DNA from: Mesomycoplasma dispar
GTDB lineage: Bacteria; Bacillota_I; Bacilli_A; Mycoplasmatales; Metamycoplasmataceae
Direction: 5' to 3'
DNA: 64,000 nt
NCBI RefSeq assembly: GCF_000941075.1
Contig: NZ_CP007229.1
Span: 310,001 to 374,000, forward strand
The first letter of the stretch is position 1. Each line of letters begins with the position of its first letter. Under the pieces are notes generated by a model. The model ran no database searches. It saw nothing but the letters and a program-made list of their open reading frames with translations, and had not been told where the DNA came from. Positions 1 through 12,694 of this stretch are shown here, one piece after another. The translations under genes were made by a program, and so were the position numbers.

Positions 1-424
1 GATCATTTTTATCACACACGACCTTGGAGTTGTCGCTTCACTTGCAAGTTATATTTCAATTATGTACGCAGGTCAAGTTGTTGAAGAAGGTACAAGAGAT
101 GAAATTCTTTTAAATCCACGACATCCTTACACTTGAGGGTTAATTACTTCAATGCCCGATGTTAACAAAGGCGATCGTCTCCAGTCAATTCGTGGGGTTG
201 TTCCTTCTTCTTTAAATTCAATTGTTGGTGATGCTTTTGCGGTTAGAAATGATTATGCACTTGAACAAGATTTCTTTATTGAACCTAATTTTTATCGAAT
301 AAGTCCGACTCACCGTGTTAAATCAGCATTGCTTGATCCTCGATCACCAAAAGTGATGCCGCCAAAAATTATTTACCAAAAATGAATCGAATTTGCGAAA
401 ATGAGGCAAAAAAATGAGAAATAA
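1..424 (+). CDS. oppD: Oligopeptide ABC transporter ATP-binding protein OppD (3' part)
   Basis: Only the C-terminal ~140 residues are in the window; the first full codon is at base 2. The visible part begins just before the H-loop (FITHDLGVV) of an ABC ATPase and continues with MYAGQVVEEG and the 'NPRHPYTWGL' segment typical of OppD/DppD C-termini, where an oligopeptide-transporter-specific tail follows the nucleotide-binding domain. Two TGA codons read as Trp (in PYTWGL, and in YQKWIEF near 383). The stop (TAA, 422-424) overlaps the start of oppF by 11 nt, so the two ATPase subunits are translationally coupled and probably form the OppD-OppF heterodimer that drives peptide import. Identity rests on family features plus the adjacent oppF. 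Confidence 0.9.
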
Positions 425-1745
425 TCAGAAATTTTATTTAGAAAAAAATAGTTATTTTTTTGGCAAAATTATTCGCAACACTTACCGAGCTCTCACCCCA
501 GGTGTCGAAAAGATGCTTGATTTTAAAGGTAAATCACCAATTGTTAGTTTCAAAAATGTCGATATTACCTACGGAACAGGAAACCGAAAAAACAAAGTAA
601 TTCACGATATTAGTTTTAACATTTACGAAGGCGAAGTTCTTTCTTTTGTTGGCGAGTCAGGTTCAGGAAAATCAACAACTGGATCAGCACTTGCTGGTTT
701 AGTTCCGCGTAGTTTTGGTCAAATTCATATAAACGGCTTTGAATTACCAAAAAACATCCGTAAAATACGTGCTAAAATTCTTGGCAAGTTAGTTTCAAAT
801 GTGCAAATGATTTTCCAAGATCCACTATCTTCACTAAATCCTTATAAAAATATTTACGATGTAATCACTGAAGGGCTTGTAAATTTAGAGCAACGTGAAA
901 AAGGATCAATAAAAGTCTTATTTTCACAGCATTATTATCAAAATACTTTCGAAAATTTAATGTCAGCGTTGAAAAAATCTAAAATTTCTCCAGAAATTAT
1001 TCAACAAATTACCAATCATTTCTATAAAAATACATCAGAAATTCCTGTTCTTGACTTATTTTCCAGACTAATTAGTTATCTTGAAAAATTAAGTTTTCTC
1101 GATAAAAAAATCATCGACTTTATTGAAAAAAAGTCTATATTTTTAAAGCACTTTTTGGAAAAACCGACAAAAGATATCACCTATAAATATGTTGTTGATA
1201 TGCTTGCCTCTGTTGGGCTTGACAGTTCGGTTTTATCCCGTTTCCCCCTTGAATTTTCTGGTGGGCAACAGCAACGAATTGGAATTTGCCGCGCTTTATT
1301 GTTAAGGCCAAAAATTCTTGTCGCTGATGAACCAATTTCGGCACTTGATGTTTCAATCCAAGCGCAAATTATTAACATTTTTAAAGATTTAAAAGAAAAA
1401 TACAACCTAACAATCTTTTTCATTTCCCACGATTTGCGAATGGTCGAATATATTTCCGACCGCATTGCCGTAATTTATCGTGGGCGAATTTTAGAAATTG
1501 GACCAACTAAAGAAATTATCAAGAATTTCCTACATCCTTATACAAAATCTCTCATCGAATCAATTCCGACAATTGAATCAAAAGGTGAATCGCTTGCTGG
1601 ATTTATTTATGATCCAATAATTCATAATTATTCAGAACAAAACCAACCTGAATGAATTGATTTAGGCAATAATCACTATATTTTAGCAACTTTTTCTGAG
1701 GTAAACAGGTGAAAATCAGGAGACTATAATTATGAAAAAAACTAA
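414..1745 (+). CDS. oppF: Oligopeptide ABC transporter ATP-binding protein OppF
   Basis: 443 residues. Walker A GESGSGKST at ~80-88, Q-loop in 'MIFQDPLSSLNPY', ABC signature FSGGQQQR around 281-288 (S282), Walker B with D305-E306 in VADEPISALDVS, and H-loop FFISHDLRMV. It ends with 'LHPYTKSLIESIP', the OppF-type C-terminal motif. Between the Q-loop and the signature lies a Lys/Ile/Phe-rich insert of roughly 100 residues that makes the protein much longer than typical OppF (~310-330); such inserts occur in mycoplasma OppF proteins. The reading continues through TGA codons at 1653 and 1710. The start overlaps the oppD stop and the 3' end overlaps the next ATG (1732) by 14 nt, so this is one coupled operon. 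Confidence 0.93.
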
Positions 1746-4700
1746 TATTTTACTTAGTTATTTACTTGCTGGCGGCGCGCTTACAGGTGTTTCAGCTGGT
1801 CTTATGGGTGGGATTAAACTTTATTCAATTAACAACGAACTCGGTGTTTACAATATCGATGTTCAATCTGATGAAAGTGTTGAAACGAAAAAAAATCAGT
1901 TAGTCTATGCTAACTTCCGTAACGCTCAGGGTGAAAAAGTTGCCACTTTTGAAATTACAGCAGATTCGTCGCAAAATTCAGGAACAATTTTGCTAGATCC
2001 AAAAATAAAATCAGCAAAAAGACGTTTTTCGGAGACAGAATTTGCTGATTGGTTTGCCGAAAATTATGACCGTCAAACACCAATTTTTGAACTAAAAATT
2101 GGTGTAATGAAATTTGTTAATGAATATTGAGATGCGCTTTTACCATCAGAGTTTGTAAAATATGCTCATTGATTTAACAAAAATGTATCCTGAGGTCCAG
2201 ATGCGATCACTTTAGAACATTTTGCACTAAAAAAAGGGGTGACAAGATCCGGGAATAATTTACTTTTAGGGCAACATTCAACTGAAAGAAAAGAAGAAAC
2301 AAAAATTGAATTCTATCCTGATTCATTTTTTGGTTCTTTTCCGATTTTTTCAAATTTATCTGGAACAGGAAATGGTGCTGATAATTTAACTTATAAAATT
2401 TTTTCAGATGCGATTTCTAAAGAATCATTAGATAAATATTTTGCAACAATTCCAACTCAACAAGTTTTAGCAAATTATGATAGATCAAAAGTGATTGCTG
2501 GTCTTCCAGCTGTCGAATTAATCGTAAATGAAAAAATTTACATTTACGATTTGGTAAAAATTCTAAAAAATTCATTTAGCGACAACGAAGAATTATCGAA
2601 AAAACTTGCACAATTTGAAGGCAATGAGTACTTCTTTGTTTTTGAAAATGAAGGACAAAATCTTGATAAAGTTAAAAAGAAATTTGAACTTGCAACTTTG
2701 ATGTTCGCTCATGAAAAAGAATTGCAATTACCACAAAATTTTAGTCTAAATTTCCCCGATGATTTTGGAAAAACCTATAAAATACGATCAGTTTCGAATC
2801 TAGTTAACCCGACCTTAAAAAATGATAGAAACAACATTCCCCAAGGTGTTTTAGCGCTTGATCTTGAAGATTGAACTAATAATGTAGAAAATTCAAGTCC
2901 AAATTTACCAAACGGTCCACGATTTTTACTAAATCAGAAAGTTAATTCAGATACAACTACGCTTTTAGTTGCTGAAATTGCTTCAAAAGTTAATCAAAAA
3001 GCTGAAAACATTGCAAAAGAAGGTTTTTTTGACCTTTATAATATCGACCATCCTGTCGGTAGAACAATCGGAGTTTATCAAAAAACACCAGAAAACATAG
3101 TGTTTTTGCCAACAAATCCGAATAATCCTTCTGTTGAAGCAGAAAATGAATTTTTATCTGATTTTGACTCAAGTTTATGATCAATTTATAAAATTAATTC
3201 AACAAAAAAACTGTCTAATTTTAAGTTAGAAGTTGAACTATCAGATCCAAAAAATCCAGAAAACAACGTAAAAACAGTAACTTTTGACCTTGACCCCCAA
3301 GGTAAAAATTATGCTAAAAATCTTGAAGAATTTAACACTTTTAAAATTGCGGTTGACTGAAAAAACCGTGTAGTACCAAAAATTATTCAGGAAATTGAAA
3401 CTTTAAAAGACGGAAAAACCACAACTGTTTATCAACTTTATGGCGAAGTTTTTGACGGTCTTATTGACAAAGTTTTAAAACATAAAAAAACTAACGGTGA
3501 AAGTCTTTTTGGAACTTATGTTGATTCTGAAATCGATCCTCAAACAGGACTAAAAAAATACGTCTCAAAACGTGGCAATTTTATTGGCTATTCTCACTCT
3601 TCGCGAATTCCTTACATCGCGCTTTTAAAAGCATCTTCGCCATTTTTCAAAACAACTGGAATTAACTATCTAAAATATGTTGGCGCCCACGAATACGGTC
3701 ATCACCAAACGCTAAACTATGCCCAAGATAATTCAGATCCTGATTCAAGCGTAGTTTTAAATGCTCTTTCAACAAATTCTGGTGTGAGTTTACAGTCTTT
3801 TTATAATTTAGATGTTCTTCAAACATATTTACAAGCGCGTTCTTCAGGTCTTAATTTAAGAAAATCAACACCTGATTTAAATCCAGAAAAAAATGGAATT
3901 TATCCAAATTTTAGTTTCGATAACGAAAATAACTTTGAGGATGAAAGTAGCATTTATGGTTCAAAAGAAAACCAAAGTATTGATCAGTTAATTTCGCAAA
4001 AATCTCGCCGCTTTTTGCAAACAATTGAAGGTTTGCAAAATGCTGCTAACCTAAGAAAGTTAAAATTATATGATTTATTTCTTTTAAATTCAATCGATCC
4101 TGAATCAGGGACAATTAACCCTGCAATTTCTGGAGCAGCCCAATTTTTCAGAAGTGGAGAACCAAATTCTAGCGAAAATAGCCCAACAGGCTTTATAAAT
4201 TCTTTTGAAACTAACAAATTATTCAGTAATTCCTTAACCGATGCAATGGGAAATTTACTTGAATTTGATGAGTTTGGAAAGTTAAAAGTTGCAGATTATA
4301 CGCCAGATTTTGCTACAAGAACTTTTAGTGATTTAAAAGTCAAAGTATTTTTTGAAAACGGAAAACCAGCAATTGATCCTTCAGTTTTCAAAAATCCGAC
4401 AAGTTTGACTGAATTACTTGCAAAAATTGACCAAATTCAGAAGGCTTTTTCAAGTAAAGTTGTTCCTAACTTTCAAAATAACGGGTGAAATTCATCTGGT
4501 CAAAGTTTTGCCCGTTTTTCACTTTCGGTTGGATATTTTGCAAAATCATTAAGTTCGATTTTATCAAATCAAGTTGAAAATCAAGCATTTTTTGGAACAA
4601 TTATTGGTAATAACAGCAGAAATGTAAAAGTAAAAGTTGAAATTCCCGATTCACTTTTTGATGTTTCAAAAGTTTTATCCGAAGTTCAAAAAAGTGAGCA

Positions 4701-7700
4701 AATTCCAAAAGATGTTAAGGATTTAGCACAAAACTTAATTAAAAAAGAAAAAGAAGGTTTTAAATTTCTTAATCTCTTTAATTTGTTTAAAAAAACAGAT
4801 GAAGATTCTACAGGTTCTTTTGCACTTTCACAAATATTTAAAGGAGAATCTAGCGATTTAGATCTAAAGAACAAAATTAAAGACCTTTTTCAAAAAGTTT
4901 TTGATGCAAATTCAATTGAAAATTCTGATCTTTTTGCAAGTTTAAAAAACATTACTAATTTTAAGGATTCGCTATTTAGAAAAATAGCGGCTGTTGTCGA
5001 TTCGTTAAAAACATTATATTCAGTGTATCTTAGTTCTCTTGCAACAAAATTGATTTCACCTAACAATGCAAGTGAAAGAGCTTCCCAAATTTTAAAATTA
5101 TATTTAGATGCTATATTTCAAGATATAATTCTTCAAAATTTAAGCAAAATTTTCATTTTCCAAGATGAAAACGGCCAAAAAGTTGTCCCAAATTATCTTC
5201 TTAGATCGCTTGCTAACATTTATTTAGTTAAAAGTAATTCAAGAGAAAGAAACATCAGCAATTTAACAAGCGGCCCAATTTTTGCAAGTAGTTATTTTGG
5301 GAAAATAATTTCCGTAAATGATCAGCAATATTATCAAAACCCAAAATACGATTTTTACGCAGCAATCAATAGTTCTGGAAAACATGACAATGTTCTTGAT
5401 CAATCCGAATTTGTAAATAACAGTGATTTGTCAACACATTGAACTTCGCCATTAGGAAAATTACTTAAATTTAATCAAGTTGGCCAAAAAGTTGAAAAAA
5501 CTGAAGAATTAAATCCTTTTTTCGGAATTGCCCAAGATTTTAAATTTAAAGTTGGTTCAAATAATCAATTAGATACTTCAAAAATTTATTTAGATGCCTG
5601 AGATAAAACTGTTTTTGGTTTTGATTATGAAAATAATTATTTTGCATATCAAAATAATCAAAAAGAGACTGAATTTAGTAATATTTCAGATTTTATCGAA
5701 TTTATTTCAATTGATCCCTTTGCTCTTACAATTGATAAAAAAAATGATGAATTCATCCGTAATTGAGATTTAGGTTATGTTAATTCAAAATTCAATCTAT
5801 ATAAATTCGCATACGATAATTTAGTTAAAAATTTTGCTACAAAATCAGATCAGAATTTAGATTTTACTTGAAAAAAAGACACAAATTCAAGTGAAATTCT
5901 TGAAAAACTTCGAGCAAATTTTGAAATTTCAGAAGAAGTTTTAAAAGAAAATTTGCAAAAATATGCGAATTTTCTAATGGAAGCTTTTGAGAAATCAACC
6001 TTAAATTTATTGATCAAAAATTCAAAAATTGAAAACAAAAATATCGATCACCTATTTTTATCATCAGTTGGATTTATGGGGTTTAAAAATTTTGCCCGTA
6101 AAACACGTGATAATTTGCCATCAACTAAGTTTGGTCAGCTAACAAATCTTGATAGAATCCAAATTCCTTGGTTAAGTTTTGGCTCATTTACTGAATCTAA
6201 CTCATTAGTTTATGATGATGAATCTTTTGTTGGCGATGACATAAAAAATTCAAATAAATCACAAGTTTATCAGTGAATTTTGGACTTATTAAAAGAGAAA
6301 AATATTGAATTCAAAGAAGCCGAGCTTGATTTATTTAAGTTGCAATATTTAGTTGGAACTAAAACTTTTGTCGATTATACAACGAAAGAACGTGATATTA
6401 AAAATCAATTCCAAAGAATGAACACAGATCTTGAATTATCTTGATTACGTTCAAAAAATGTGGCAAGATACGAAACTAAACCTGATGATTTTTTCAGTAA
6501 TTATGTTTATAATTTTCCGGAATCGCTTACTCGCGATTATGTTCAGATTCATTATTCGCCAAGCAATGAAACACTTGATAATGTTTCGCCCTGGTTTAAA
6601 AATATTTCTGAATGAAACACTGGAAATGAGTATTTTGTTGATGGAATTTATACGCGAAAATGGATTAAAAATTTTATCCCTGCCTTTGAAATGGCTCAGG
6701 GTTATTCGCAAACTTTATTCTCACATTTTACTAATTATTTCCTAACAAATTTTGTTGTCTCAAAAGATAGTGAAAATTTGAATAATTTATACGAAAATTT
6801 AACTAAAATTTTCAAAAAAGCTCAAAGTCAAAATTTGTATGAAAAAGCAGAAAAATTAACTATTGAGCAAAATTCTCAAATTGAAAAAATTAGATCAGAA
6901 GAAATGCCGTCAAAATTTATTGATTTAACTTTAAAAACTATTGAAAATAATGGTAAAATTGAAAAAATTACAAGTGCTACCCAAAGACAAAAAGACGATA
7001 TTTTCAGTGAAATTTCAATTGAAATTAACCGTATTTTGCAAAACTACAGAGGCGAACTTGCAAATTATCAAAATTACAACCGTGAAAATATTCAACCAGT
7101 TGTCGGAAATTTCCGTTGAAGAAATGGTTATATAAACAAAGATGTCTCAACAAATAACGGTTTTTTTAAAGATCGCTTCCAAAGAAAAGTGCTAAATTGA
7201 GAATTATATGATGATAATTTAGAGCCTGTTGTTGATCAAAACATTAGAATTACCAACTTAAAAGGTGAAAAAGTTAACAATAGACCCGAAGCTTTTTGAT
7301 ATTATTCACTAAAAGCACAAGGTGTTGGCAAAAGATCAGTTTCTGGAATTTGGCGTGATTCAAAACAAGACAAAGTTGCTTTTTGAGGATTTCTAAAAAA
7401 TCAAGATGCAGACAAAGTCCATTTTTTAACATTAGAAGATGAAATTACTGGGCAAAAATTCTATATTAAATTAACTAACAAAGGCACAAATAACATTTTT
7501 TACCTTAAAAAACAAGCAGATTTATCAACAAAATGAAGTCTTGAAGACGAAGGATATAAATCTTGAGTTTCTTCGTGGTCAATTATCGGTGAATTTAAAA
7601 ATGCTTTATTAAGACCAGGATTTGAAGGTAAAAGAAGGTTTAGAATTTACTTCTCTGATGAAAAAAGGCAAGAAATTAAAGACTTATTTACATTAGGAAA

Positions 7701-7806
7701 CACTAAATTTCTAGCTGAAAACGGGAAAAATTACCAACTCGCTCCAACTTATATTGAGCAAAATCAAAAAGGCGCCTACCTCGTAATTCGTCCACAATTT
7801 AAATAG
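1732..7806 (+). CDS. Very large PDxFFG-type surface protein with HExxH zinc-protease motif
   Basis: 2024 residues, open throughout when TGA is Trp. An N-terminal hydrophobic segment (about residues 8-27, no lipobox Cys) suggests an uncleaved anchor with the rest outside the cell. Two landmarks are visible: PDSFFG at 196-201, matching the mycoplasma protein family I recall being named 'PDxFFG', and VGAHEYGHHQTLNY with H653-E654-x-x-H657-H658, a classic HExxH zinc-metallopeptidase helix flanked by hydrophobic residues. The third zinc ligand cannot be assigned by eye. The rest is long Lys/Asn/Phe-rich sequence without recognisable repeats. It overlaps oppF by 14 nt and stops 9 nt before the oppA-like ATG, so it is an internal member of the Opp operon. 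That context suggests it could supply peptides to the importer. The family name is from memory; the peptidase activity is inferred from one motif. Confidence 0.8.
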
Positions 7807-7815
7807 GTGTTGAAT

Positions 7816-10494
7816 ATGAAAAGAATAAAAAAACTCTTAATTTTAAATACTTTTTTGCCAATTTCAGCAATTTCACTACTTTCTTGTGCTTCAGCGATTG
7901 AAAAAAATCGTAAGGAATTTGACTTTGGTGTTTCAACAACAACAATTAACACGCTAAATTATGTAAAAAATAATTCATCACACCAAATTTTGAATTCAGT
8001 AGTCGAATCATTTGTAAAACCTGGGCCATCTGCTTCAAAATCTTACGGGGCAAAACTAAATTTACCAGCAATTTCCTTTGAATTATACAGTACAAATTTA
8101 CAATCATCAAGTGGTGAAGAAATTATGCAAAATCCATCTTCAATCAAAGAGGACGGATCTTCTTACCAAATTAGCGATTTTGGAATGACAGCAGGTTCAA
8201 TTTCGCCTTCAAGTGGTGGATCAAAATCGTTTATTGGCATTCAAAATGCAAGTCAGTCAATTGTTTCAACATCAATTTTCTTAAACAAAGGCGCATCAAA
8301 ATGGGCGAATAATCAACCTGTTATTGCTCAGAATTTTATTGATTATATCCTTTATGTTTTAAATATTAATGTTGCCTCACCAAATTTAGTTAAAACTTTA
8401 TCACTTAATATTAAAAATGCCCAGCAAATGACTTCGCTTCAGCAAGACTATGTTTCGAAATTTGGCAATCCTTATCGAAACCCTTTTGGGCAAAGAAGGT
8501 ATAAAAAAGATAGTAAAACTGGGAAAGTTAGTCTTGATTTTGAGCAAAAACTTTTCCAATCACAAAATCAAGGCGATGAAAATTTTGTGCAACAATTTGC
8601 CGAAATTGCCAAAAATTTTGGAATGTATACTGGACAAGTTTTTGAACAAATGACAAACAAAGAAGTTGTTGAACTTGTCCAGGCAAATTCATCGTTAAAT
8701 CCAGATTTTAACTATAAATCAAAAGAGATTTTTGTAATTAAAGATGGTCAAAAAACAACTGTTAAATTAACAAGAAACCCTTTTTTAGATCCAAGTCAAA
8801 TTTTCGATGGTCCAAATTTAGTGCCTAGATACGATTTTCTTCCTGGTGATGAATTTGGTCTTAGAATTCAATTTGAAGACTCGGGTGCAAAAAAATTCAT
8901 AAATCTATTCCGTCAAGTTGTTATGCCAGAAATTTTACTACCGATTAATCGCGAATTTGTTGAAATTAACGCTGGTGGAATTGATAATTTTGGAACTGAT
9001 CTTTCAAAATTTTTAACAAATGGTCCGTTTGAAATTTCAGAGTTAAATCTAGGTTCACAAGGTTCGATGATTTTAACTAAAAAACAAAGTTATTATTCTT
9101 CGGATAAGACAATTCCGAATAAAATTAAAGTATTTTTTGCCGAACAACCTGAACTTTTATCTTCACTTTTTCTCGATGGTTATATTGCCAAAACAAAAAT
9201 CCCTTCCACTTTCCAATCTAAATTCTGATCAGAAAGCAAAACGCGACAATATATGCAAAAACAAACTGGATATGGAACTATCGGGATTCAAATTAACCTT
9301 GATAATGTCAAAAAAGGTCAATCTTGACTTCAAGATGCCGACCTTCGACGGGCAATTTTCTACGGAATTAACCGTGTTGACCTTCTAAATTTATACGGAC
9401 TTGATCATTCCTTCACCCAAACTACTTGGTCAAATTTTGATAATATTCTCACATCTCGTGGTTATCCGCTTGAAACTTTTTTAGGAGATCAAAAATATCG
9501 TTCAGAAGTTAGCGCCAAAGATGGCAAAAAAATTGAATTTCCAGTTTTAGCACAAAATTTTAAAAACCATTTAGCAAAAGGTGTTTGATTTGAATCGGTA
9601 CCGCGAAAAGATAATGTCCATAATCTTGAAGTTTTCAAATTTTTCCTTGACCGTTTCCGCAAAAAGTTTCCAAATGTTAGAAAAGTTGTCCTAAATTTCA
9701 TCTATAAAGATGATAATGAAGAAAAAGTTGCCACTGGTTTACAAGATATTCTTTCACGAAATTCGGATAATTTTATTCAAATCGATCCTGTCAGACTTCC
9801 AGATGGAATTTATCAACAACGGATTGCCAAAGGTGAATTTGATCTGACATTGAAAAATTTTGACTTTTTCAACATCGGAAGCGCTCAGCCACATTCGTAT
9901 ATAAAAGCATTTTTTAATACTGATGAAATTTCACCAACAGATAATAAATTTTCTGGACTTGAATCAAATCCAGCCGCCTCGCTTACCTATTGAAAAATGT
10001 GGAATTCACTAAGTGAAAGCGAAAAACAACAACTAGTTGAACGGCTTGAAATTTCACCACTGTTTTTAGCAAAATTTGAAGATTTAATTACGCGAAAAAT
10101 TAAGTTAGATGAACAAAAAAACCCGATTTTTAAAGAAGTTTTTCTTGATAAAGAGCAAAAAGAAAAAGCTGTTGATATAAATGGAAAACCAATTTTAGTT
10201 CCTGAATTTACCGAAAGTCTTGATCAATATAATGCCCGAATTGATGCATTTTTCAACGGAATTTTTACGGATCAAGAAAAAAAAGACGGTTGAACGCAAA
10301 ATAAAGTTTTTGATTTTGTCGTTGTTTTTGAGAAAATTATTCGTGAATTTGTGCCAATTATTCCAGTTATGGAGGTTGATACTTTCTGAATTATCAACAG
10401 AATTCGCGCAGGTGACAGCAATTCTTTCCAGTTTGCCTTTGATGTTGAGAATATCAAGGTTAACTTTGTAACCCCTGAAGATGGGAAAGAATAA
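7816..10494 (+). CDS. oppA: Oligopeptide-binding lipoprotein, OppA-like
   Basis: 892 residues. I start at the ATG at 7816; GTG and TTG codons just upstream (7807, 7810) are less likely. The N-terminus is a lipoprotein signal: basic MKRIKK, hydrophobic stretch, then a lipobox ending at Cys27 (SLLSCAS). The body shows SBP_bac_5-type (Opp/Dpp substrate-binding) features: 'SANKWANNQPVIAQNFIDYI'-like segment (here SKWANNQPVIAQNF), 'TNGPFEISELN', 'MILTKKQSYY' and later 'LDNVKKGQSWLQDADLRRAIFYGINRVDLLNLYG', the conserved region around the second lobe. Its length is typical of the oversized mycoplasma OppA proteins. It sits last in the oppD-oppF-protease-oppA run, 9 nt after the preceding stop, and is followed by a good terminator. 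It would capture extracellular peptides for OppBCDF. Confidence 0.87.
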
Positions 10495-10515
10495 GAGTTT
10501 GTTTTTGAGTTCTAG

Positions 10516-10549
10516 AAAAAAAGATGCTATGAATTACAGCATCTTTTTT
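10516..10549 (+). terminator. Rho-independent terminator after the opp operon
   Basis: Stem GATGCT (10523-10528) / AGCATC (10538-10543), extended by an A-run on the left pairing with the T-run on the right, 9-nt loop, then TTTTTT. It lies 22 nt after the oppA-like stop codon and is symmetrical enough to act on both strands. Confidence 0.85.
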
Positions 10550-10643
10550 AATTTTTACTTAATTTTTACCATTCAAAACAACGAAATTCAGGATAAGTGA
10601 TTAAATTTTATCCGTTAAACATAATAAAAAAAATAAATTTTAT

Positions 10644-10680
10644 GTTATAATTAATAAAGTTTTTCAAAATGGAGTAAGGA
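10644..10680 (+). promoter_or_regulatory. asnS promoter and ribosome binding site
   Basis: A perfect -10 box TATAAT at 10646-10651 preceded by TGT (extended -10 form), with no clear -35 box. A strong Shine-Dalgarno region GGAGTAAGGA at 10671-10680 lies just before the ATG at 10684. Confidence 0.7.
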
Positions 10681-10683
10681 AAT

Positions 10684-12033
10684 ATGTCGGCAACAATCAA
10701 TGAAATTTTTCTTCATCCTGAATTATTTGATCAAAGAAAAGTTACGGTTCAAGGTTGAATTACAAACATCCGCGGAAATTTAAAAATTATGTTTATCGAA
10801 CTAAACGACGGTTCATCGTTTAAAAATTTACAATGCGTTCTCAAAAGTGATTTTATTGAATTTGAAAAAACAGAAAATTTAGCAATCGGTATGGCGATTG
10901 AAATATCAGGAATTTTTTGAAGCACACCAGATCGTCAACAATCTGGTGAGGTTTTAGTTGATAATCTTGAGGTTAAAGGACATAATTATAGTAACAATTT
11001 CCCAATTCAAAACCAGGAAATTTCACTTGAGGTATTACGGCAAATCCCTCACTTTCGTCACCGAACCCGCTTATTTCGCGTGATAATGAAGTTAAGATCA
11101 GCGCTTTTTTTTGAAATTCACAAATTTTTACGTCGACAAGGATTTGTCAATTTTTCTGCTCCAATTTTAACATCAAATGATGGCGAAGGTGCTGGCGAAG
11201 TTTTTGTAGTTAATGACGAAAGTAAAGACTTTTTTAACAAAAAAACAACTTTAGGCGTTACTGGTCAACTTCATGCGGAAGCTTATGCACTAGGTTTTAA
11301 AAAAGTTTATACTTTTGCTCCAACATTTCGTGCTGAAAAATCAAATACACGAAAACATGCTGCTGAATTTTGAATGGTCGAACCTGAAGTTGCTTTTTTT
11401 AACTTACAACAAATTATCGAATTAGCGGTAAAATTGCTTCAAAAAGTTATAAAAACCGTTGTAATTCGAAACAAAGATGAGTTTGCTTTTTTAGAAAAAG
11501 TTGGTGATAAAAATCTTCGTCGCCGACTAATTCAATTTTGTGATTCGCAAGTTAGTCAAATTACTTACGAAAGAGCGATTGAAATTCTTTTGGAAAATCA
11601 AGACAAATTTGAAGAAAAAGACTTATTTTTTGGTGCTGATTTAAAAACAGAGCACGAACGCTTTTTAGCCGATGAAATTTTCCGTTCACCCGTTGTAATT
11701 ACAAATTATCCAAAAAGTTTAAAAGCATTTTATATGCACCAAAACGATGACGGTCAAACAGTTGCCGCTTTTGATCTTCTAGTTCCTGGAATTGGCGAGT
11801 TAATCGGTGGATCGCAACGTGAAGTTCGCTATGAAAAATTATTAGAGCGAATGACTGAATTAAAAATGGATATCGATGAATTTCAGTGGTATTTGGATTT
11901 AAGAAAATTCGGAAATCCAGGATCTAGTGGTTTCGGACTCGGTTTTGAACGACTTTTAATGTATATTACTGGAGTTGAAAATATCCGTGATGTAATTCCT
12001 TTTCCGCGAACAAATAAAAATATTTTAATGTAG
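10684..12033 (+). CDS. asnS: Asparaginyl-tRNA synthetase
   Basis: 449 residues. N-terminal OB-fold anticodon-binding domain ('VTVQGWITNIRGNLKIMFIELNDGSS', about 17-45), then a class II catalytic core: 'FRHRTRLFRVIMKLRSAL' helix/motif 1 region, GEGAGEVF, GQLHAEAYALGF, motif 2 'TFRAEKSNTRKHAAEFW' and motif 3 'GFGLGFERLLMYITG', ending in the conserved 'IRDVIPFPRTNKNI'. The HAAEFWMVEPE form of motif 2 and GQLHAEA separate it from AspRS and LysRS. It charges tRNA-Asn, whose gene is in this window at 45431. It has its own promoter, strong RBS and ATG start; TGA-encoded Trp occurs in the OB-fold and in motif 2. The next gene starts 17 nt after its stop. Confidence 0.96.
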
Positions 12034-12050
12034 ATAAAATAGGTGGTAAA

Positions 12051-12692
12051 TTGAAAAACATTTTCGAAAAAGCTCGGTTTTTACGTCGTTTTATCGCAGG
12101 ATTGTTTGATTTTGTTTTGCTTTTTTTGTTATTTTTACTATTTTTCTACTTATTCTTAATTTTGACAAGTTGAGCAAAGTGAAAGTTTTACATTTGAATT
12201 TTAAGTGTTTTTTTTCTGACATTCAGTTATCGAATTTTATTTGTTTCATTCACAAAACAAACTTTAGGCCAATATTTAACAGCTACTAAAATTCATTTTT
12301 TCCAGGAAAATTTAAATTTTAGACATAAAATTTTAATTTTATTCAAAAGAGAAATATTTTTAACTCTTAATTGAATTACATCATTATTATTCGCATCTAT
12401 TCTTTTAGATTTAAGTTTTGGGATTACTTTTAATTTTTTCCAAAACTTTAATATTCAGAATCAAAATTTTAGCCTTTTTCAACAAATTAGTCTTAGTTTT
12501 CCAGCGTTATTTGCAAAAGTTAACTTTTTTTTCTTAATTATTAATAATCTTTCAATTTTTGGTTCTAAAAAATTAACAATTATTGATCGTTATTCAAAAA
12601 CAACTGTTTATTTGAAAAAAGTAACCTTAAAAAATGATTATCCAAGCTCAATTCAGGCTAATTTTATTCCAGTTCATTGGGAAGGTAATTAA
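12051..12692 (+). CDS. RDD-family integral membrane protein
   Basis: 213 residues from a TTG start at 12051 preceded by a GGTGG Shine-Dalgarno; no ATG is available near the N-terminus. The sequence shows an RDD-type pattern: 'ARFLRRFIAGLFDFVLLFLLFL' (Arg and Asp bordering the first membrane helix), further helices near 'WILSVFFLTFSYRILFV', 'LNWITSLLFASILLDL' and 'LFAKVNFFFLIINNLSIF', and the closing 'KLTIIDRYSKTTVYL', the usual RDD end motif. RDD proteins are small membrane proteins of poorly known role (some are linked to ion transport). It lies between asnS and pcrA with gaps of 17 and 2 nt, so it is co-transcribed with them. Confidence 0.75.
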
Positions 12693-12694
12693 AT

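Noticed and set aside
2131-7806. Apparent chain of short ORFs suggesting a decayed gene
   Set aside because: The breaks are all TGA; with TGA as Trp the frame is open from 1732 to the TAG at 7804. The same explains fragmented frames in pcrA, topA, pheT, the adhesins and the ATPase.
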